Below are positions 41,266-50,464 of a stretch of 64,000 nucleotides of DNA, one piece after another. Every line of letters starts with the position of its first letter. Position 1 is the stretch's first letter. Made by a program: the position numbers and the translations under genes. The notes under the pieces were generated by a model. The model did not search any database, was not told the DNA's origin, and saw only the letters and a list, made by a program, of their open reading frames with translations. This stretch comes from DASYPQ01 sp041488095. GTDB lineage: Bacteria > Planctomycetota > UBA1135 > GCA-002686595. The stretch covers positions 1 to 64,000 of the forward strand of contig JBGPOP010000021.1 in NCBI GenBank assembly GCA_041488095.1, in the 5' to 3' direction.

Positions 41266-43085
41266 CTCGGAGGCTGCGGCGCGCCCGCGCCGCCGTGCGC
41301 GCGCACGAACTGGTCGAGCACCCACACGATCCACAGCTTCTGGCTGTCCTGCGAAGCCCGGAACGCGCGCAGCACGTCCTCGTGCCGGATGCGGAAGGCG
41401 TCGAAGACCTCGAGGTCGCGCTCCATCCGGAAGAAACCTTCGGCGCGGATGAAGTGCTTGATGGGTACCGAGAAGCCGCGCTTCTTCCCCCAGGCGAACC
41501 GGGTCGGCAGCTTCCTCGAGAGCGCGCGCCGCAGGAGGAGCTTCTGGGCTCCGGCGCCGAACTTGAGGGAGTCCGGCAGGCGCGCGGCGAACTCGACCAT
41601 GCGGTGGTCGAGCAGCGGCGGCCGCACCTCGAGGCCGAACCGCATCGCGGTCCGGTCGACCTTGGTCAGGATCCCGTCGGGCAGGTAGGTCTCGAGATCG
41701 AGGGCCTGCTGGCGGGCGTAGGGCGGGAGGTCCTTCCTCGAGTGCTCGCGCAGGAGCCAGTAGTCGTCGTAGTCGCGGAGCTCGGGCGAGGCCACCTCGA
41801 GGAATCGACGCTTGGCCTCGCGCGGGATGCCTCCGTGGAAATGGCAATCCCGGCCGAGCTGGCCTCCGGCGGCGTTGCGCAGCCAGGCCGGGCCGCCGAG
41901 GGCGCCGAGCCCCGGCAGCGCGTCCGCGAACGCGTAGAGCGCCCGACGGCGCTCGGCCTTCAGGTAGCGCCCGTAGCCGAGGTGCGTCTCGTCCCCGCCG
42001 TCGCCGGAGAGCACGACCTTGAGCTGCGAGCCTGCGTAGCGGCACAGCAGGATCATCGGCAGCGCCGAATGGTCGGCGAAGGGTTCGTCGAAGATCTCGG
42101 GGAGGAGCGGGAGCGTCTGGCGCAGCTCCTCGGTCGAGAAGCGCCCCACCCAGGACTTCGATCCGAGGACCTTCGCGATCTCGACCGCCGCGGACGCCTC
42201 GTCGTCGTCCTTCTCCGGGAAGGCGATCGTGAACGCGTCCAGCGGCCGTTCGGCCACCGAACGGGTCCACGCGGCGACGAGCGAGGAGTCGACGCCGCCG
42301 GAGAGGAAGATCCCGACCGGCACGTCGGAGACGAGGTGCTCGCGGATCACGCGCGTGGCGAGAGCCTCGAGCTCGTCGAGGGCGTCTGCCTCGCTCCTCC
42401 CCTCCTCCGGCTCGAAACGCGGTTCCCACCAACGATGGAGGCTCGTCTTCCCGTCCGAGTGCTCGAGCCAGTGGGCCGGCAACAGCTTCCGGGTGCGCCG
42501 GAAGATCGTCTTCGGTCCCGGGACGAACTGGTAGGTCAGGAAGTCGTACCAGGCGGTCACATCGGCCTCGAGGTCGAGACCGGGAAGGGCGCGGATCGCC
42601 TTCAGCTCGGAAGCGAAGGCGAAGCGTCCGGGCTCCTCGTGCCAGTAGAGCGGCTTGATCCCCAGCCGATCGCGCGCGAGGTAGAGCGCGCGCTTCTTCG
42701 TGTCGTAGAGCGCGAAGGCGAACATCCCGTGGAGCTCGGGAAGGAGATCCATCCCGAGCTCCTCGTAGAGGTGCAGCACGACCTCGGCATCGCAGCGCCC
42801 CCGGAAGCGGTGGCCCTTCTCCATCAGGCTCGCGCGCAACTCCTCGTGGTTGTAGATCTCGCCGTTCAGGACGAGCGCGAGCGAACGGTCCTCGTTGAAC
42901 ATCGGCTGCGCGCCGGCTTCGGAGAGATCGATGATCGACAGCCGCGTGTGGCCGAGGAAGAGCCGGTGGTCCGAGTCGGCGTGCGAGCCCGTGGCATCCG
43001 GTCCGCGGTGGCGAAGCGTCGCGAGCGCTCGCCGGCCGTCCGAGGTCGCGAGGTTCCAGCCGACGGCGCCGAAGATTCCGCACAT
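41262..43085 (-). CDS. asnB: asparagine synthase (glutamine-hydrolysing)
   Basis: A 607-residue amidotransferase. Cys2 in MCGIFG is the N-terminal nucleophile, which fixes the start at 43085. RHRGPDATG, RLSIIDLS, LVLNGEIYNHEELR and RCDAEVVLHLYE form the glutaminase half. FLSGGVDSSLVAA is the ATP pyrophosphatase loop; SGDGGDETHLGYGRY and LPDGILTKVDRTAM complete the synthetase half. AsnB-type enzymes in surface-glycan loci often amidate sugar acids instead of aspartate. Either role is possible here. Confidence 0.9.
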   Translation of the reverse strand: MCGIFGAVGWNLATSDGRRALATLRHRGPDATGSHADSDHRLFLGHTRLSIIDLSEAGAQPMFNEDRSLALVLNGEIYNHEELRASLMEKGHRFRGRCDAEVVLHLYEELGMDLLPELHGMFAFALYDTKKRALYLARDRLGIKPLYWHEEPGRFAFASELKAIRALPGLDLEADVTAWYDFLTYQFVPGPKTIFRRTRKLLPAHWLEHSDGKTSLHRWWEPRFEPEEGRSEADALDELEALATRVIREHLVSDVPVGIFLSGGVDSSLVAAWTRSVAERPLDAFTIAFPEKDDDEASAAVEIAKVLGSKSWVGRFSTEELRQTLPLLPEIFDEPFADHSALPMILLCRYAGSQLKVVLSGDGGDETHLGYGRYLKAERRRALYAFADALPGLGALGGPAWLRNAAGGQLGRDCHFHGGIPREAKRRFLEVASPELRDYDDYWLLREHSRKDLPPYARQQALDLETYLPDGILTKVDRTAMRFGLEVRPPLLDHRMVEFAARLPDSLKFGAGAQKLLLRRALSRKLPTRFAWGKKRGFSVPIKHFIRAEGFFRMERDLEVFDAFRIRHEDVLRAFRASQDSQKLWIVWVLDQFVRAHGGAGAPQPPS

Positions 43086-43348
43086 GTCAGGTCCAGATCG
43101 CTCGAGCCGGCCCGGAAGCAACCTCGGCGAGGGATCGGGGCGCGTGCGCGACGATACTCGACGGAGGGCCCTCTTCGACGAGGATTTCCGAGCGGCCTTC
43201 GCGGTCGACTCCGAGGGCCCGATCCGGACCTCGGATGGCGGGGTGCTCGGCCGGTGAGATCGAGGCTGCCCGCAACTGCAGCGTTTGCGCGGGCATCGGC
43301 TCCGGGCTACAAACTGCCGCCCGGCGAAGCGACCGATCGACTCGGACG

Positions 43349-43891
43349 ATGAAGCTCAATCTCGGGTGCGGCAACCAGCAGAGGCCGGGTTTCGTGGGGG
43401 TCGACCGCCACCCGGGCTCGGCCGCGCGCGTGATCTGCGATCTCGCCGGACGCCTCCCGTTCCGCGATGACAGCGTCGAGGAGGTGTGGATGGACAACGT
43501 GATCGAGCACATCGCCGACATCCCGCACCTGATGGCCGAGGTCGCACGCATGTCCCGGGACGGCGCGCGGGTGACGATCCGCACGCCGCACTTCACGTCG
43601 AAGGCCTCGTACTGGGACCCGACGCACGTCCACCACCTGTCCTACTTCTCGATGGACCACTTCGAGACCCCCGAGAACCGCCACTACACCGGGGGCGGCT
43701 TCCGCGTGGTGAAGCGCCGTCTCTCCTTCGTCGGCGGCCCGCTCGGCCTGATCGGGAGGACGATCTTCGCCCTCAGCCCGGACCTGTGGGAGAAGCAGTT
43801 CTGCTTCGTGTTCCGCGGCAGCACGCTCACCTTCGAGCTCCAGGTGCGCAAGGAGATCCGCGGGCCGCAGGCCGCTACCGCCGCGCGATGA
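43349..43891 (+). CDS. SAM-dependent methyltransferase
   Basis: A 180-residue protein beginning MKLNLGCGNQQRPGFVGVDRHPG, the minimal class I methyltransferase start common in glycan clusters. LPFRDDSVEEVWMDNVIEHIADIPHLMAEVARMSRDGARVTIRTPHF follows, then HVHHLSYFSMDHF. The fold is short, lacking a long C-terminal cap. The stop overlaps the next start (ATGA). It may modify a sugar or an amino sugar precursor. Divergent from asnB. Confidence 0.82.
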   Translation: MKLNLGCGNQQRPGFVGVDRHPGSAARVICDLAGRLPFRDDSVEEVWMDNVIEHIADIPHLMAEVARMSRDGARVTIRTPHFTSKASYWDPTHVHHLSYFSMDHFETPENRHYTGGGFRVVKRRLSFVGGPLGLIGRTIFALSPDLWEKQFCFVFRGSTLTFELQVRKEIRGPQAATAAR

Positions 43892-44604
43892 ACGCCGTGC
43901 GCGTCCCCTATCGCTGCGGCCGCGCGCGCGGCTTCCGCTACGGCGTGATCCCCGCGGACGTGGAGAGCGCGCTCCCGCGGTGGCTCGCCTCGCGAAGCGT
44001 CGAGGAGGGAGCGGCGATCAAGCCCGGGCGGGTCTACCGCAGCGGGTCCTGGCTGGTGAAGATCTTCGGGCCGAGCCGGGCCCTGAAGGACGCCCTGCGC
44101 CGATCGGGCGCGGTCCGCACCGCCGATCTCCATGCGCGTCTCCTGCCTGTGCGCACGCCCGCGCCGCTCGTCGCGCTGGAAGAGCGCCGCGGCCCCTTCC
44201 TCGAGCGCAGCCTGCTCGTCACCGAGTTCGTCGAGGGCCTGTCGCTCCGCGAGGCCTTCGGGCGCGACGAACCCGCGCGACAGGCCCTCGGGCCGTTCCT
44301 GGCGCTCCTCCACCGCCGCGGCGTCTTCCACGGCGATCTGCACCCGCAGAACGCGATCTGGAACGGCTCGGAGTGGGTGCTGCTCGACCTCGCCTCGCTG
44401 CGCCACCCGCTGCGGCGCCTGGCTCGGCGCCGCCTGATCCTCGATCAGTGGGCGGAGTTCGCCACCGGCCTCGGCGCGGACGCTCGCCTGGAGGAGTGCT
44501 TCGCGCGCTACCTCGCGGCCGCCGGCCTGGCCTGGGATCCGCGGGCCGCGTGGGCGGAGGTCCGGCTGCGCGCCGAGCGGATCCGCGCCGCGCGCGGAGG
44601 CTGA
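43888..44604 (+). CDS. LPS core kinase-like protein (Kdo/WaaP family)
   Basis: A 238-residue protein kinase-like enzyme. VYRSGSWLVKIF supplies the ATP-site Lys, LVTEFVEGLSL the hinge, and FHGDLHPQNAIWNGSEWVLLDLASL the catalytic HGDLHxxN and DLA (DFG-like) motifs. This pattern matches the lipopolysaccharide kinases that phosphorylate Kdo or heptose in the core. Together with the KdtX- and WaaG-like genes it argues that the locus builds an LPS core. It is coupled to the methyltransferase gene upstream (ATGA). Confidence 0.85.
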   Translation: MNAVRVPYRCGRARGFRYGVIPADVESALPRWLASRSVEEGAAIKPGRVYRSGSWLVKIFGPSRALKDALRRSGAVRTADLHARLLPVRTPAPLVALEERRGPFLERSLLVTEFVEGLSLREAFGRDEPARQALGPFLALLHRRGVFHGDLHPQNAIWNGSEWVLLDLASLRHPLRRLARRRLILDQWAEFATGLGADARLEECFARYLAAAGLAWDPRAAWAEVRLRAERIRAARGG

Positions 44605-44658
44605 TCCGCGCGCGGCGAACTCGGCCTCGGCCGCTCGAGTTTCCGCGCCTGCACGTCG

Positions 44659-45573
44659 ATGGTAGTCTCGGTGCGCCCGCGCCATGCGCCGATGATCCTC
44701 CTCGCCCTCCTGCTCGGGTGCCTGCTCTTGACCTGGGGTCCCGGCCACCACCTGGAGTTCGCCGAACGCGTGTGGAGGAGGCGGCGCGAAATGCTCCCGC
44801 GCAACGTGGCGCTGCTCCTCTCCGATCAGCGCGAGGCCTACGACTACGGGAACATCGCGGCCGACATCATCAACTTCAAGGCCTACGGCGGGGCCTACAG
44901 CCACTGCCACCGCTGGACCATCGTCGAGGGGATGCGCGAGCTCGCGCGCACGCCGCGCGAAGAGGCCTTCATCCTGGGCTACCTCTCCCACCTCGCCGCG
45001 GACACGATAGCGCACAACCACTTCGTGCCCTACCACCTGGCGCGCTACGCGCGGACGAAGGGCCTGGGCCATCTGTACTGGGAGATGAGCGCCGACCGCT
45101 TCATTCCCGAATCGCGGTGGGAGATCGTGGCCGCGCTCAAGGCCCGTCCGGAGCTTGGCGAGCTGGACGAGCTGGTCAATCGCACCGTGCCGAACAAGGC
45201 GCTCTCGATGCGCACGAACAAGCTGATCTTCAACCACGTCCTGCTCGTCTCCGAGCGTGAGCGCTGGCGCCGCGGCATGGCGCGGATCCACCCGATCGGC
45301 GAGGTCGGCCTCGCCAAGGGGTTCCTGGCGATCTTCCAGGACGCGGCCGTCGCGCGCATTCGTCTGGCCCTGCACCCGCGCGGGCTGCGTGAGATCTCGC
45401 AGGTCGACGCCAACGGCAAGGACGCCCAGAGGGCGGCCATGCGCGCGCGCACGCGGCTGCTCCACCGTTGGATCCCGCGGCGTATGCGCGCCGAGGAGTC
45501 GGAGGAGATCGCCGCGACCTTCCTCCTGGGCATGGAGTCCCCGCCGCCGCGCGATGCGGGCTCGGCGCGTTGA
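44659..45573 (+). CDS. zinc-dependent phospholipase C-like protein
   Basis: A 304-residue protein by the first ATG, or 293 from ATG 44692, which is better placed after the TAGTCT box at 44663-44668. The hydrophobic start ends LLLTWGPGHHLEF, where Trp and His begin the zinc site as in bacterial phospholipase C and S1/P1 nucleases. YGNIAADIINFKAYGG, YSHCHRW and GYLSHLAADTIAHNHFVPYH give further His and Asp ligands. The uncleaved Trp-Gly start would be the mature N-terminus. Export is likely. Substrate unknown. Confidence 0.82.
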   Translation: MVVSVRPRHAPMILLALLLGCLLLTWGPGHHLEFAERVWRRRREMLPRNVALLLSDQREAYDYGNIAADIINFKAYGGAYSHCHRWTIVEGMRELARTPREEAFILGYLSHLAADTIAHNHFVPYHLARYARTKGLGHLYWEMSADRFIPESRWEIVAALKARPELGELDELVNRTVPNKALSMRTNKLIFNHVLLVSERERWRRGMARIHPIGEVGLAKGFLAIFQDAAVARIRLALHPRGLREISQVDANGKDAQRAAMRARTRLLHRWIPRRMRAEESEEIAATFLLGMESPPPRDAGSAR

Positions 45574-45599
45574 CGGCCGCACCGACGCGTCGGTCCGGC

Positions 45600-47588
45600 T
45601 CAGAAGTGGAAGTACTCGAGGACCAGGTCGTTGGCGTCGCCGTCGCCGTTCAAGTCGGTGCCGGCAGGGCCCTGGAGCTGTTCGTCGGCGATGAACGCCG
45701 CCCCGAGCGGCGTCTCTTCCAGGTTGACGTCGATCGCCGGACGGCCCGGGATCGAGTTCAACGGGCCCATCCTGGCCGAGGTCCCGTCGATGAGCGACGT
45801 GCGGAACAGGATGAAACCGGTCTCGAGGCCGTCGGAGTTCCAGTCGCGGCTGTCCTCGGCCTCGCTGACGCGATAGAAGGCGAAGTTGTGCGCGATGACG
45901 ATCCCGGCGTCGTTCTTCTTCACGGCGATGGCGACGCCGGGGAAGACGAGGCGCGAGGGGCTGCTCGCGAACTCGGCGAAGGTCGGCACGCTGTCGAGGA
46001 TGTCCGTGTCCTCTCCCGCGATCGGCGGAACGTGGGCGTTGATGTTGATGCCGGCGACCTTCTCCTCGAGGGCGACGTCCAGGTGCTTGCGGTCGAGCTG
46101 CTCGGCGATCCAGCTCCCCCCCACGAAGCTCGAGTTGGCGCTCCCGTGCGTGAAGTCCCAGGGGGTGTTCGCGCTCCCCGAGCCCGACGGGCTCAGCCAG
46201 CCCACGAGCTCGAACGTCTTCAGCGCGTCGCCGTTGAGGTCGAGGTTGTCCTCGCTTTCGGACACCTCGATCACGAAGCGGTCCTGGAGCTCCGCGAGCC
46301 CGTGCGTCCCGCCCGGGACGTCGAAGAGCGCGTGGATGTTGGCGGCCGAGTTCAGCGGGAGCACCGGCGTCCTCATCTGGACCCAGCGCGCGACGTGGTC
46401 GAGCGTGTCGCCGTCGCCGTTCAGGTCGCAAGTGCCCTCGGCGCTCGTTCCGCCGGCGCCGAACTCGGGAGTGATCGTGGCGATGTAGTAGGGAAAGGGC
46501 GAGACGCTGGTCTTCACGATCGCGATCTTGCGGCTGCCCACCAGGCCCGTGTTCACAGGCGGGTTCACGATGGGATCGGTGTCCCACAGGGCGAAGCTCA
46601 GGAAGTGGAGGATGTCGTCGGTCGCGTCGACGTCCGCGAAGCCGGCGCACTGCACCGGCTGCCAGGTCGCGCTGAACAGCGCCGGGTCGTTGAGGTTCGT
46701 GGCGCCCTGATCGGCCTCCGAGACCAGGAAGCCCACCTGCCAGTCGTGCGAGCTCGCGGTGGTCCTCTTGGCCCGCAGGGGCGAGCCGGCGGCGGGCGTC
46801 GCCAAACCCGTGCTGCGGATCGCGTTCGTAGTCTGCGTGCCGTCGAGCAGCGCCAGGACGGACGTGTCCAGCATGTCCGTGTCGCCGTTCAGGTCGCGCC
46901 CCTCGGCCGTTTCGTCGAGCGCAAGGAAGATCAGGCCCTCGTCCTTGCCGAGGATCTGCGGCCCGAGCGGCCCGCCCGCGTCCTGGGTCGCGATGGGGAT
47001 GGGCACGAGCGGATCGCTCGATTCGATCACCTGGAGGTTGCTCTCCATGGGCAGCGTCGCCGCCCTGGCGCGGGAGTAGAAGAGGTTCGTGCCGACGGCC
47101 ACCATCTTGGTTGCGCCCGCAGTGGCCACGAGGTCGACGAACGTCGGCACCGGAGGAGGCGCGGATGCGGGCCCGGCCGCCCAGTGCAGGAGCACGAGCT
47201 TGTTCCCTGTATCGATCGGCTCCCAGTTCCGGCCGTCGAGCGCCTCGTCGACGAAGAGGTAGAGCTCGTTTCCGGTCCAGGCCAGCGCGGTCGCCGCGAC
47301 GCCGAGGTTCGTCTGGACCTTTCTCGACATGTCGACGACGACCGCGATCGAGTCGATCTTGTCCGTGTCGCCGTTCATGTCGGTCCCGCCCGCCCCGGTC
47401 GTGGCCTCGTCGGCCAGGAAGGCCAGGTTCTTGCCGGAGATCGCCACGGGGGTGCTCGCGGCGACGCTCACGTCCGTCTTGCGGACCGTGATGCCGCCGC
47501 CGCCGCCGCCCGCGCAGGCGGCGAGGGGGCAGGCCGCGGCCAGGGCGAGGAGAAAGGAGGAGGCGAGGTCGTTCCGGGGTCGTGTCAT
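45600..47588 (-). CDS. lipoprotein with repeated DxNGDxDxxD calcium-type motifs
   Basis: A 662-residue lipoprotein (lipobox LAAC, Cys25) followed by a Gly run. Motifs like an EF-hand loop recur near residues 70 (DMNGDTDKID), 232, 388, 450, 582 and 645 (DLNGDGDAND), each preceded by an acidic E(x)nG stretch and followed by a beta strand. A weaker copy lies near 298. The spacing and strands suggest propeller blades with Ca2+ loops. No catalytic domain is visible. The 3' end is 27 nt from the phospholipase-like gene stop, convergent. Confidence 0.7.
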   Translation of the reverse strand: MTRPRNDLASSFLLALAAACPLAACAGGGGGGITVRKTDVSVAASTPVAISGKNLAFLADEATTGAGGTDMNGDTDKIDSIAVVVDMSRKVQTNLGVAATALAWTGNELYLFVDEALDGRNWEPIDTGNKLVLLHWAAGPASAPPPVPTFVDLVATAGATKMVAVGTNLFYSRARAATLPMESNLQVIESSDPLVPIPIATQDAGGPLGPQILGKDEGLIFLALDETAEGRDLNGDTDMLDTSVLALLDGTQTTNAIRSTGLATPAAGSPLRAKRTTASSHDWQVGFLVSEADQGATNLNDPALFSATWQPVQCAGFADVDATDDILHFLSFALWDTDPIVNPPVNTGLVGSRKIAIVKTSVSPFPYYIATITPEFGAGGTSAEGTCDLNGDGDTLDHVARWVQMRTPVLPLNSAANIHALFDVPGGTHGLAELQDRFVIEVSESEDNLDLNGDALKTFELVGWLSPSGSGSANTPWDFTHGSANSSFVGGSWIAEQLDRKHLDVALEEKVAGININAHVPPIAGEDTDILDSVPTFAEFASSPSRLVFPGVAIAVKKNDAGIVIAHNFAFYRVSEAEDSRDWNSDGLETGFILFRTSLIDGTSARMGPLNSIPGRPAIDVNLEETPLGAAFIADEQLQGPAGTDLNGDGDANDLVLEYFHF

Positions 47589-47767
47589 GAGAATCTGATC
47601 CTGCCTGGGGAGGGACGAGCGGGTGGACAGCCTACCCTCCGAGACGCGAGCGGGGCCAGATTCTCCGCGGGGCGTCGGGCGTCCGCCTCCGCAGGAGTCG
47701 TGCGCTCGGCCGACCCCCGCTCTACCCTGGGCGCCCTCCCCCGATCCGCACAGCGCAGGAGAACGGC

Positions 47768-48121
47768 ATGACCGAGCCCGTCCACCAGATCCCGATCCTG
47801 ACCACGTTCGATCCGCCGCCGGGCAGCGACATCGAGAGGATCCTCGGCCCCTGCTGGGGCATCACGGTGCGCTCGCGCAGCGTCCTCGGCTCGGCCTGCG
47901 CAGGTTGCCAGACGTTCTTCGGGGGCGAGATCACGGCGCTGACGAAGCTCGCGGGCGACTCTCGCAGCGAGGCCATGCACCGATTGGAGCGCAATGCGGT
48001 CGCGATGGGCGCCGACGCCGTCCTCGGCATGCGCTTCGACTCGGGCGAGCTGATGCAGAACACGAACGAGATCGTCGCCTACGGCACCGCGGTGAAGCTG
48101 CGGCCCGCCTCGCGAGGATGA
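47768..48121 (+). CDS. YbjQ/UPF0145 family protein
   Basis: A 117-residue cytoplasmic protein. LTTFDPPPGSDIERILGPCWGITVRSRSVLGS, SEAMHRLERNAVAMGADAVLGMRFDSGEL and NEIVAYGTAVKL match YbjQ, a pentameric fold of unknown role sometimes called heavy-metal-binding. AGGAGAA precedes the ATG. A cysteine pair CAGC around residue 45 is additional. It overlaps the next gene start (ATGA). Confidence 0.88.
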   Translation: MTEPVHQIPILTTFDPPPGSDIERILGPCWGITVRSRSVLGSACAGCQTFFGGEITALTKLAGDSRSEAMHRLERNAVAMGADAVLGMRFDSGELMQNTNEIVAYGTAVKLRPASRG

Positions 48122-48702
48122 GGATGTCGACCCTTCCGGTCCCGCTCGCCCGGCGCATCGACCGCCTCGCGCGCGGTGCGCACGCCTTCCACCGCTTCGC
48201 ACACCATCCGCTGTGCGACGAGTACGCGGGCGAGGTCCTGCGCGTCGGTCGGCGCGTCCGTCTATGCCGCGGCTGCGCGCTGGCGGCGGTCGGAGGTCTC
48301 GCGGGAGCCGCGGCGGGCCTGGTCCTCGCGCCCGATCCCCTGCTCGCCGCATCCGGACTCCTCACGGCGGTCGCGCTCGCCTCGCCCCCGATGTCGCGCC
48401 GGGCGCGCGGGTCCGGGAAGCTGGTCGTGCGCTTCCTTCCGGCCGCGTTCGGCGCCTTCGCGATCGCGGCCGGCCTCCGAGCCGGCGGCGCGGCGGGCGT
48501 GCTGCTCGCCCTGGCCGGCCTCGCGGCGAGCTGGGTCTTCGTCGCGCTCTACCGCCGGCGCGGCCCCGATCGCAGCCCGTGCGCGGGCTGTCCCGAGCGC
48601 CTCGCCGCCGAGCCGTGCCGCGGTCTCGCCCCGATCGTGCGCCGCGAGCGCGCGTTCCAGCGCCTCTCCGGCGCGTGGCTCCTGCGCAGGGGGATCGGAT
48701 GA
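48118..48702 (+). CDS. Cys-rich small membrane protein
   Basis: A 194-residue protein with four hydrophobic segments between residues 55 and 145. Cysteines flank the membrane part: HHPLCDEY ... RLCRGCAL near residues 30-48, and CAGCPERLAAEPCRG near 157-171. HHPxC...RLCRGC patterns occur in membrane proteins of unknown function that may bind zinc or iron. The ATG overlaps the YbjQ stop, so both are made together, perhaps with a shared metal link. Confidence 0.65.
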   Translation: MRMSTLPVPLARRIDRLARGAHAFHRFAHHPLCDEYAGEVLRVGRRVRLCRGCALAAVGGLAGAAAGLVLAPDPLLAASGLLTAVALASPPMSRRARGSGKLVVRFLPAAFGAFAIAAGLRAGGAAGVLLALAGLAASWVFVALYRRRGPDRSPCAGCPERLAAEPCRGLAPIVRRERAFQRLSGAWLLRRGIG

Positions 48703-48805
48703 AGGCCGGGTCGCCGGCGCTCCGCCCCGGCGATCCCATGCCAAGGCGGAGTATCCGGCGTCCCGTGCGGCGGTACTGTGCGGGTGCGTCGGTTGCGCGA
48801 CCGCG

Positions 48806-50374
48806 ATGATCCTCATCCCATTCCTTCTCGTACCGCCGTGCGGATCGTCGGTCCCGGCCGGAGGCCCCGGGCCCGCGGCGCTGGAGGTCCTCCAGAGGCG
48901 CGACCCGGTCGAGCATGTGCAGACCTGGCTCGAGCGGCTGCGGAAGGGGCGCGAGACGATCGAGGCGCGCTCGGGCGACGAGGTGCGCCTCGCGATCGGC
49001 GATCTTCGGATCGTCTGGGCCACCGACCCCGGCCGCGAGCGCGAGATCGCGACCGTTCTGCTCGATCTGGTGGGCTGGTGCGGGCCCGCCGCCGGTCTCC
49101 AGGGCGCCGCCAGCCGCGTGGCGGAGACACGCGACCTCGCGCTCGACGCCCTGCGCGCGCACCCCGACCCCGAGTTCCTGCGCTGGCTCTCGCGCGACGT
49201 GCTGGCGCTCCCCTCGCAGCCGCTCGAGCGCCGCGTCGCCGCGCTGGCTCTCCTTTCGCAGCAGCGCGAGAGCGCGGCGCTCCTGCCGCTGCTCTCGTGC
49301 GCGCGCGAGAGCGAGCCGAGGATCCGCATCCCGGCCCTCGAGGCGCTCGTCGGCTGGGAGGACGAGAGCGTGCACGCGCTGTTCCTGGACGAGCTGGCGC
49401 GATCCCTCGCGGGTGCGAGCGGCTCGGCCGGCTGGCTCGCCCAGGCGCATTTCGGCACGGTGATGATCGCTCCGCAGAGCCCGCTCCTGCCGCGTCTCGC
49501 GGCGCTCGTCGAGCGCGGTCTCTCGGCCAGCGACTGGCGCGAGGTCTCGCGCGCGGTCGCTCTGGGCAGGCCCCTCTCGCAAGAGGCCATCGTGCCCTTC
49601 CTGATCGAGGCCCTGGCGCGCTGGAGGACTCGCGAGGAAGCCGGAGCGCAGGCGCTGCGCGTCGAGATGGAGATCCTGCGCGACCTGGAGACCCGCTCCG
49701 GGCGCAAGCTCGGGCCTTGGCCGCAGGGCTGGAGCACATGGTGGAGGGCGGTGCGTCGCGGCGATGTCAAGGGCCAGAACCCGCAGACCGGCGGCTTTCT
49801 CGAGTCGACGCGCGCTTCGTTCTTCGGCCTGCGCCCGGCGACGGATCGGGTCACCTTCGTGATCGACCGCTCGGGCAGCATGGCGACACCGCTCGGGCCC
49901 GAGACCGGCAGGAGACGACGGACGCGCTGGGAGGAGGCCGTCCAGCAACTTCTCGGCTTCGTCGACGCGATCGGGCCGCGCGCGCGCTTCAGCGTGGTCC
50001 TGTTCCACGACTACCCCGAGGAATGGCGCCCGCTGCTCGTCGACGCGAGCGCGGAGAACATGAAGAGCGCCCGGGCCTGGCTCGGGGCCACACGCCCGGG
50101 CGGCGGGACGGAGCTCCAGGGCGCGATCGCCCGCGCGATGCGCCTCGGGCCGGACGGGACGACCGACCTCGCGCTTCTCGAGGCCGACACGGTGATCGTG
50201 CTGTGCGACGGGGCGACCGCGGAGGGCCCGGACTGGGTCGAGCGGTTCCTGAAGACCGTGAACCTGCGCGCGAGGGTCGTCTTCCACTGCGTGCAGATCG
50301 GCGCCGGAGGGGACGGGACGCTCGAGAAGCTCGCCTCGGGCAGCGGCGGGGATTTCGTGCGAGTGGATGGCTGA
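48806..50374 (+). CDS. von Willebrand factor A protein with helical-repeat N-half
   Basis: A 522-residue protein with a short hydrophobic start (MILIPFLLVPP). Residues 60-300 contain alternating helices with VAALALLSQQRESAALLPLLS and RIPALEALVGWEDESV, as in HEAT-like repeats. Residues about 345-520 form a vWA domain: the metal-site DxSxS is DRSGSMATP, with TRPGGGTELQGAIARAM and VIVLCDGATAEGP completing it. Such proteins are plentiful in planctomycetes; their role is unknown, possibly surface adhesion or complex assembly. Its end lies 90 nt before nuoA. Confidence 0.8.
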   Translation: MILIPFLLVPPCGSSVPAGGPGPAALEVLQRRDPVEHVQTWLERLRKGRETIEARSGDEVRLAIGDLRIVWATDPGREREIATVLLDLVGWCGPAAGLQGAASRVAETRDLALDALRAHPDPEFLRWLSRDVLALPSQPLERRVAALALLSQQRESAALLPLLSCARESEPRIRIPALEALVGWEDESVHALFLDELARSLAGASGSAGWLAQAHFGTVMIAPQSPLLPRLAALVERGLSASDWREVSRAVALGRPLSQEAIVPFLIEALARWRTREEAGAQALRVEMEILRDLETRSGRKLGPWPQGWSTWWRAVRRGDVKGQNPQTGGFLESTRASFFGLRPATDRVTFVIDRSGSMATPLGPETGRRRRTRWEEAVQQLLGFVDAIGPRARFSVVLFHDYPEEWRPLLVDASAENMKSARAWLGATRPGGGTELQGAIARAMRLGPDGTTDLALLEADTVIVLCDGATAEGPDWVERFLKTVNLRARVVFHCVQIGAGGDGTLEKLASGSGGDFVRVDG

Positions 50375-50379
50375 GCCTT

Positions 50380-50399
50380 CCGCGGGGCCCAGCCCGCGG
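50380..50399 (+). terminator. hairpin between the vWA gene and the nuo operon
   Basis: CCGCGGG (50380-50386) and CCCGCGG (50393-50399) form a perfect 7-bp stem with a 6-nt loop, 6 nt after the vWA stop. The five T residues that follow are 13 nt further on, so termination would not be standard. TAGACT directly after it (50401-50406) could be the -10 box of nuoA; the -35 is weak (TTCCGC). Both roles are tentative. Confidence 0.4.
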
Positions 50400-50464
50400 C
50401 TAGACTCCCACGCAAATTTTTCGGGCCGCAAAACCTCCCCCGAGGGCCCTTTCCGCGCCTCTCC

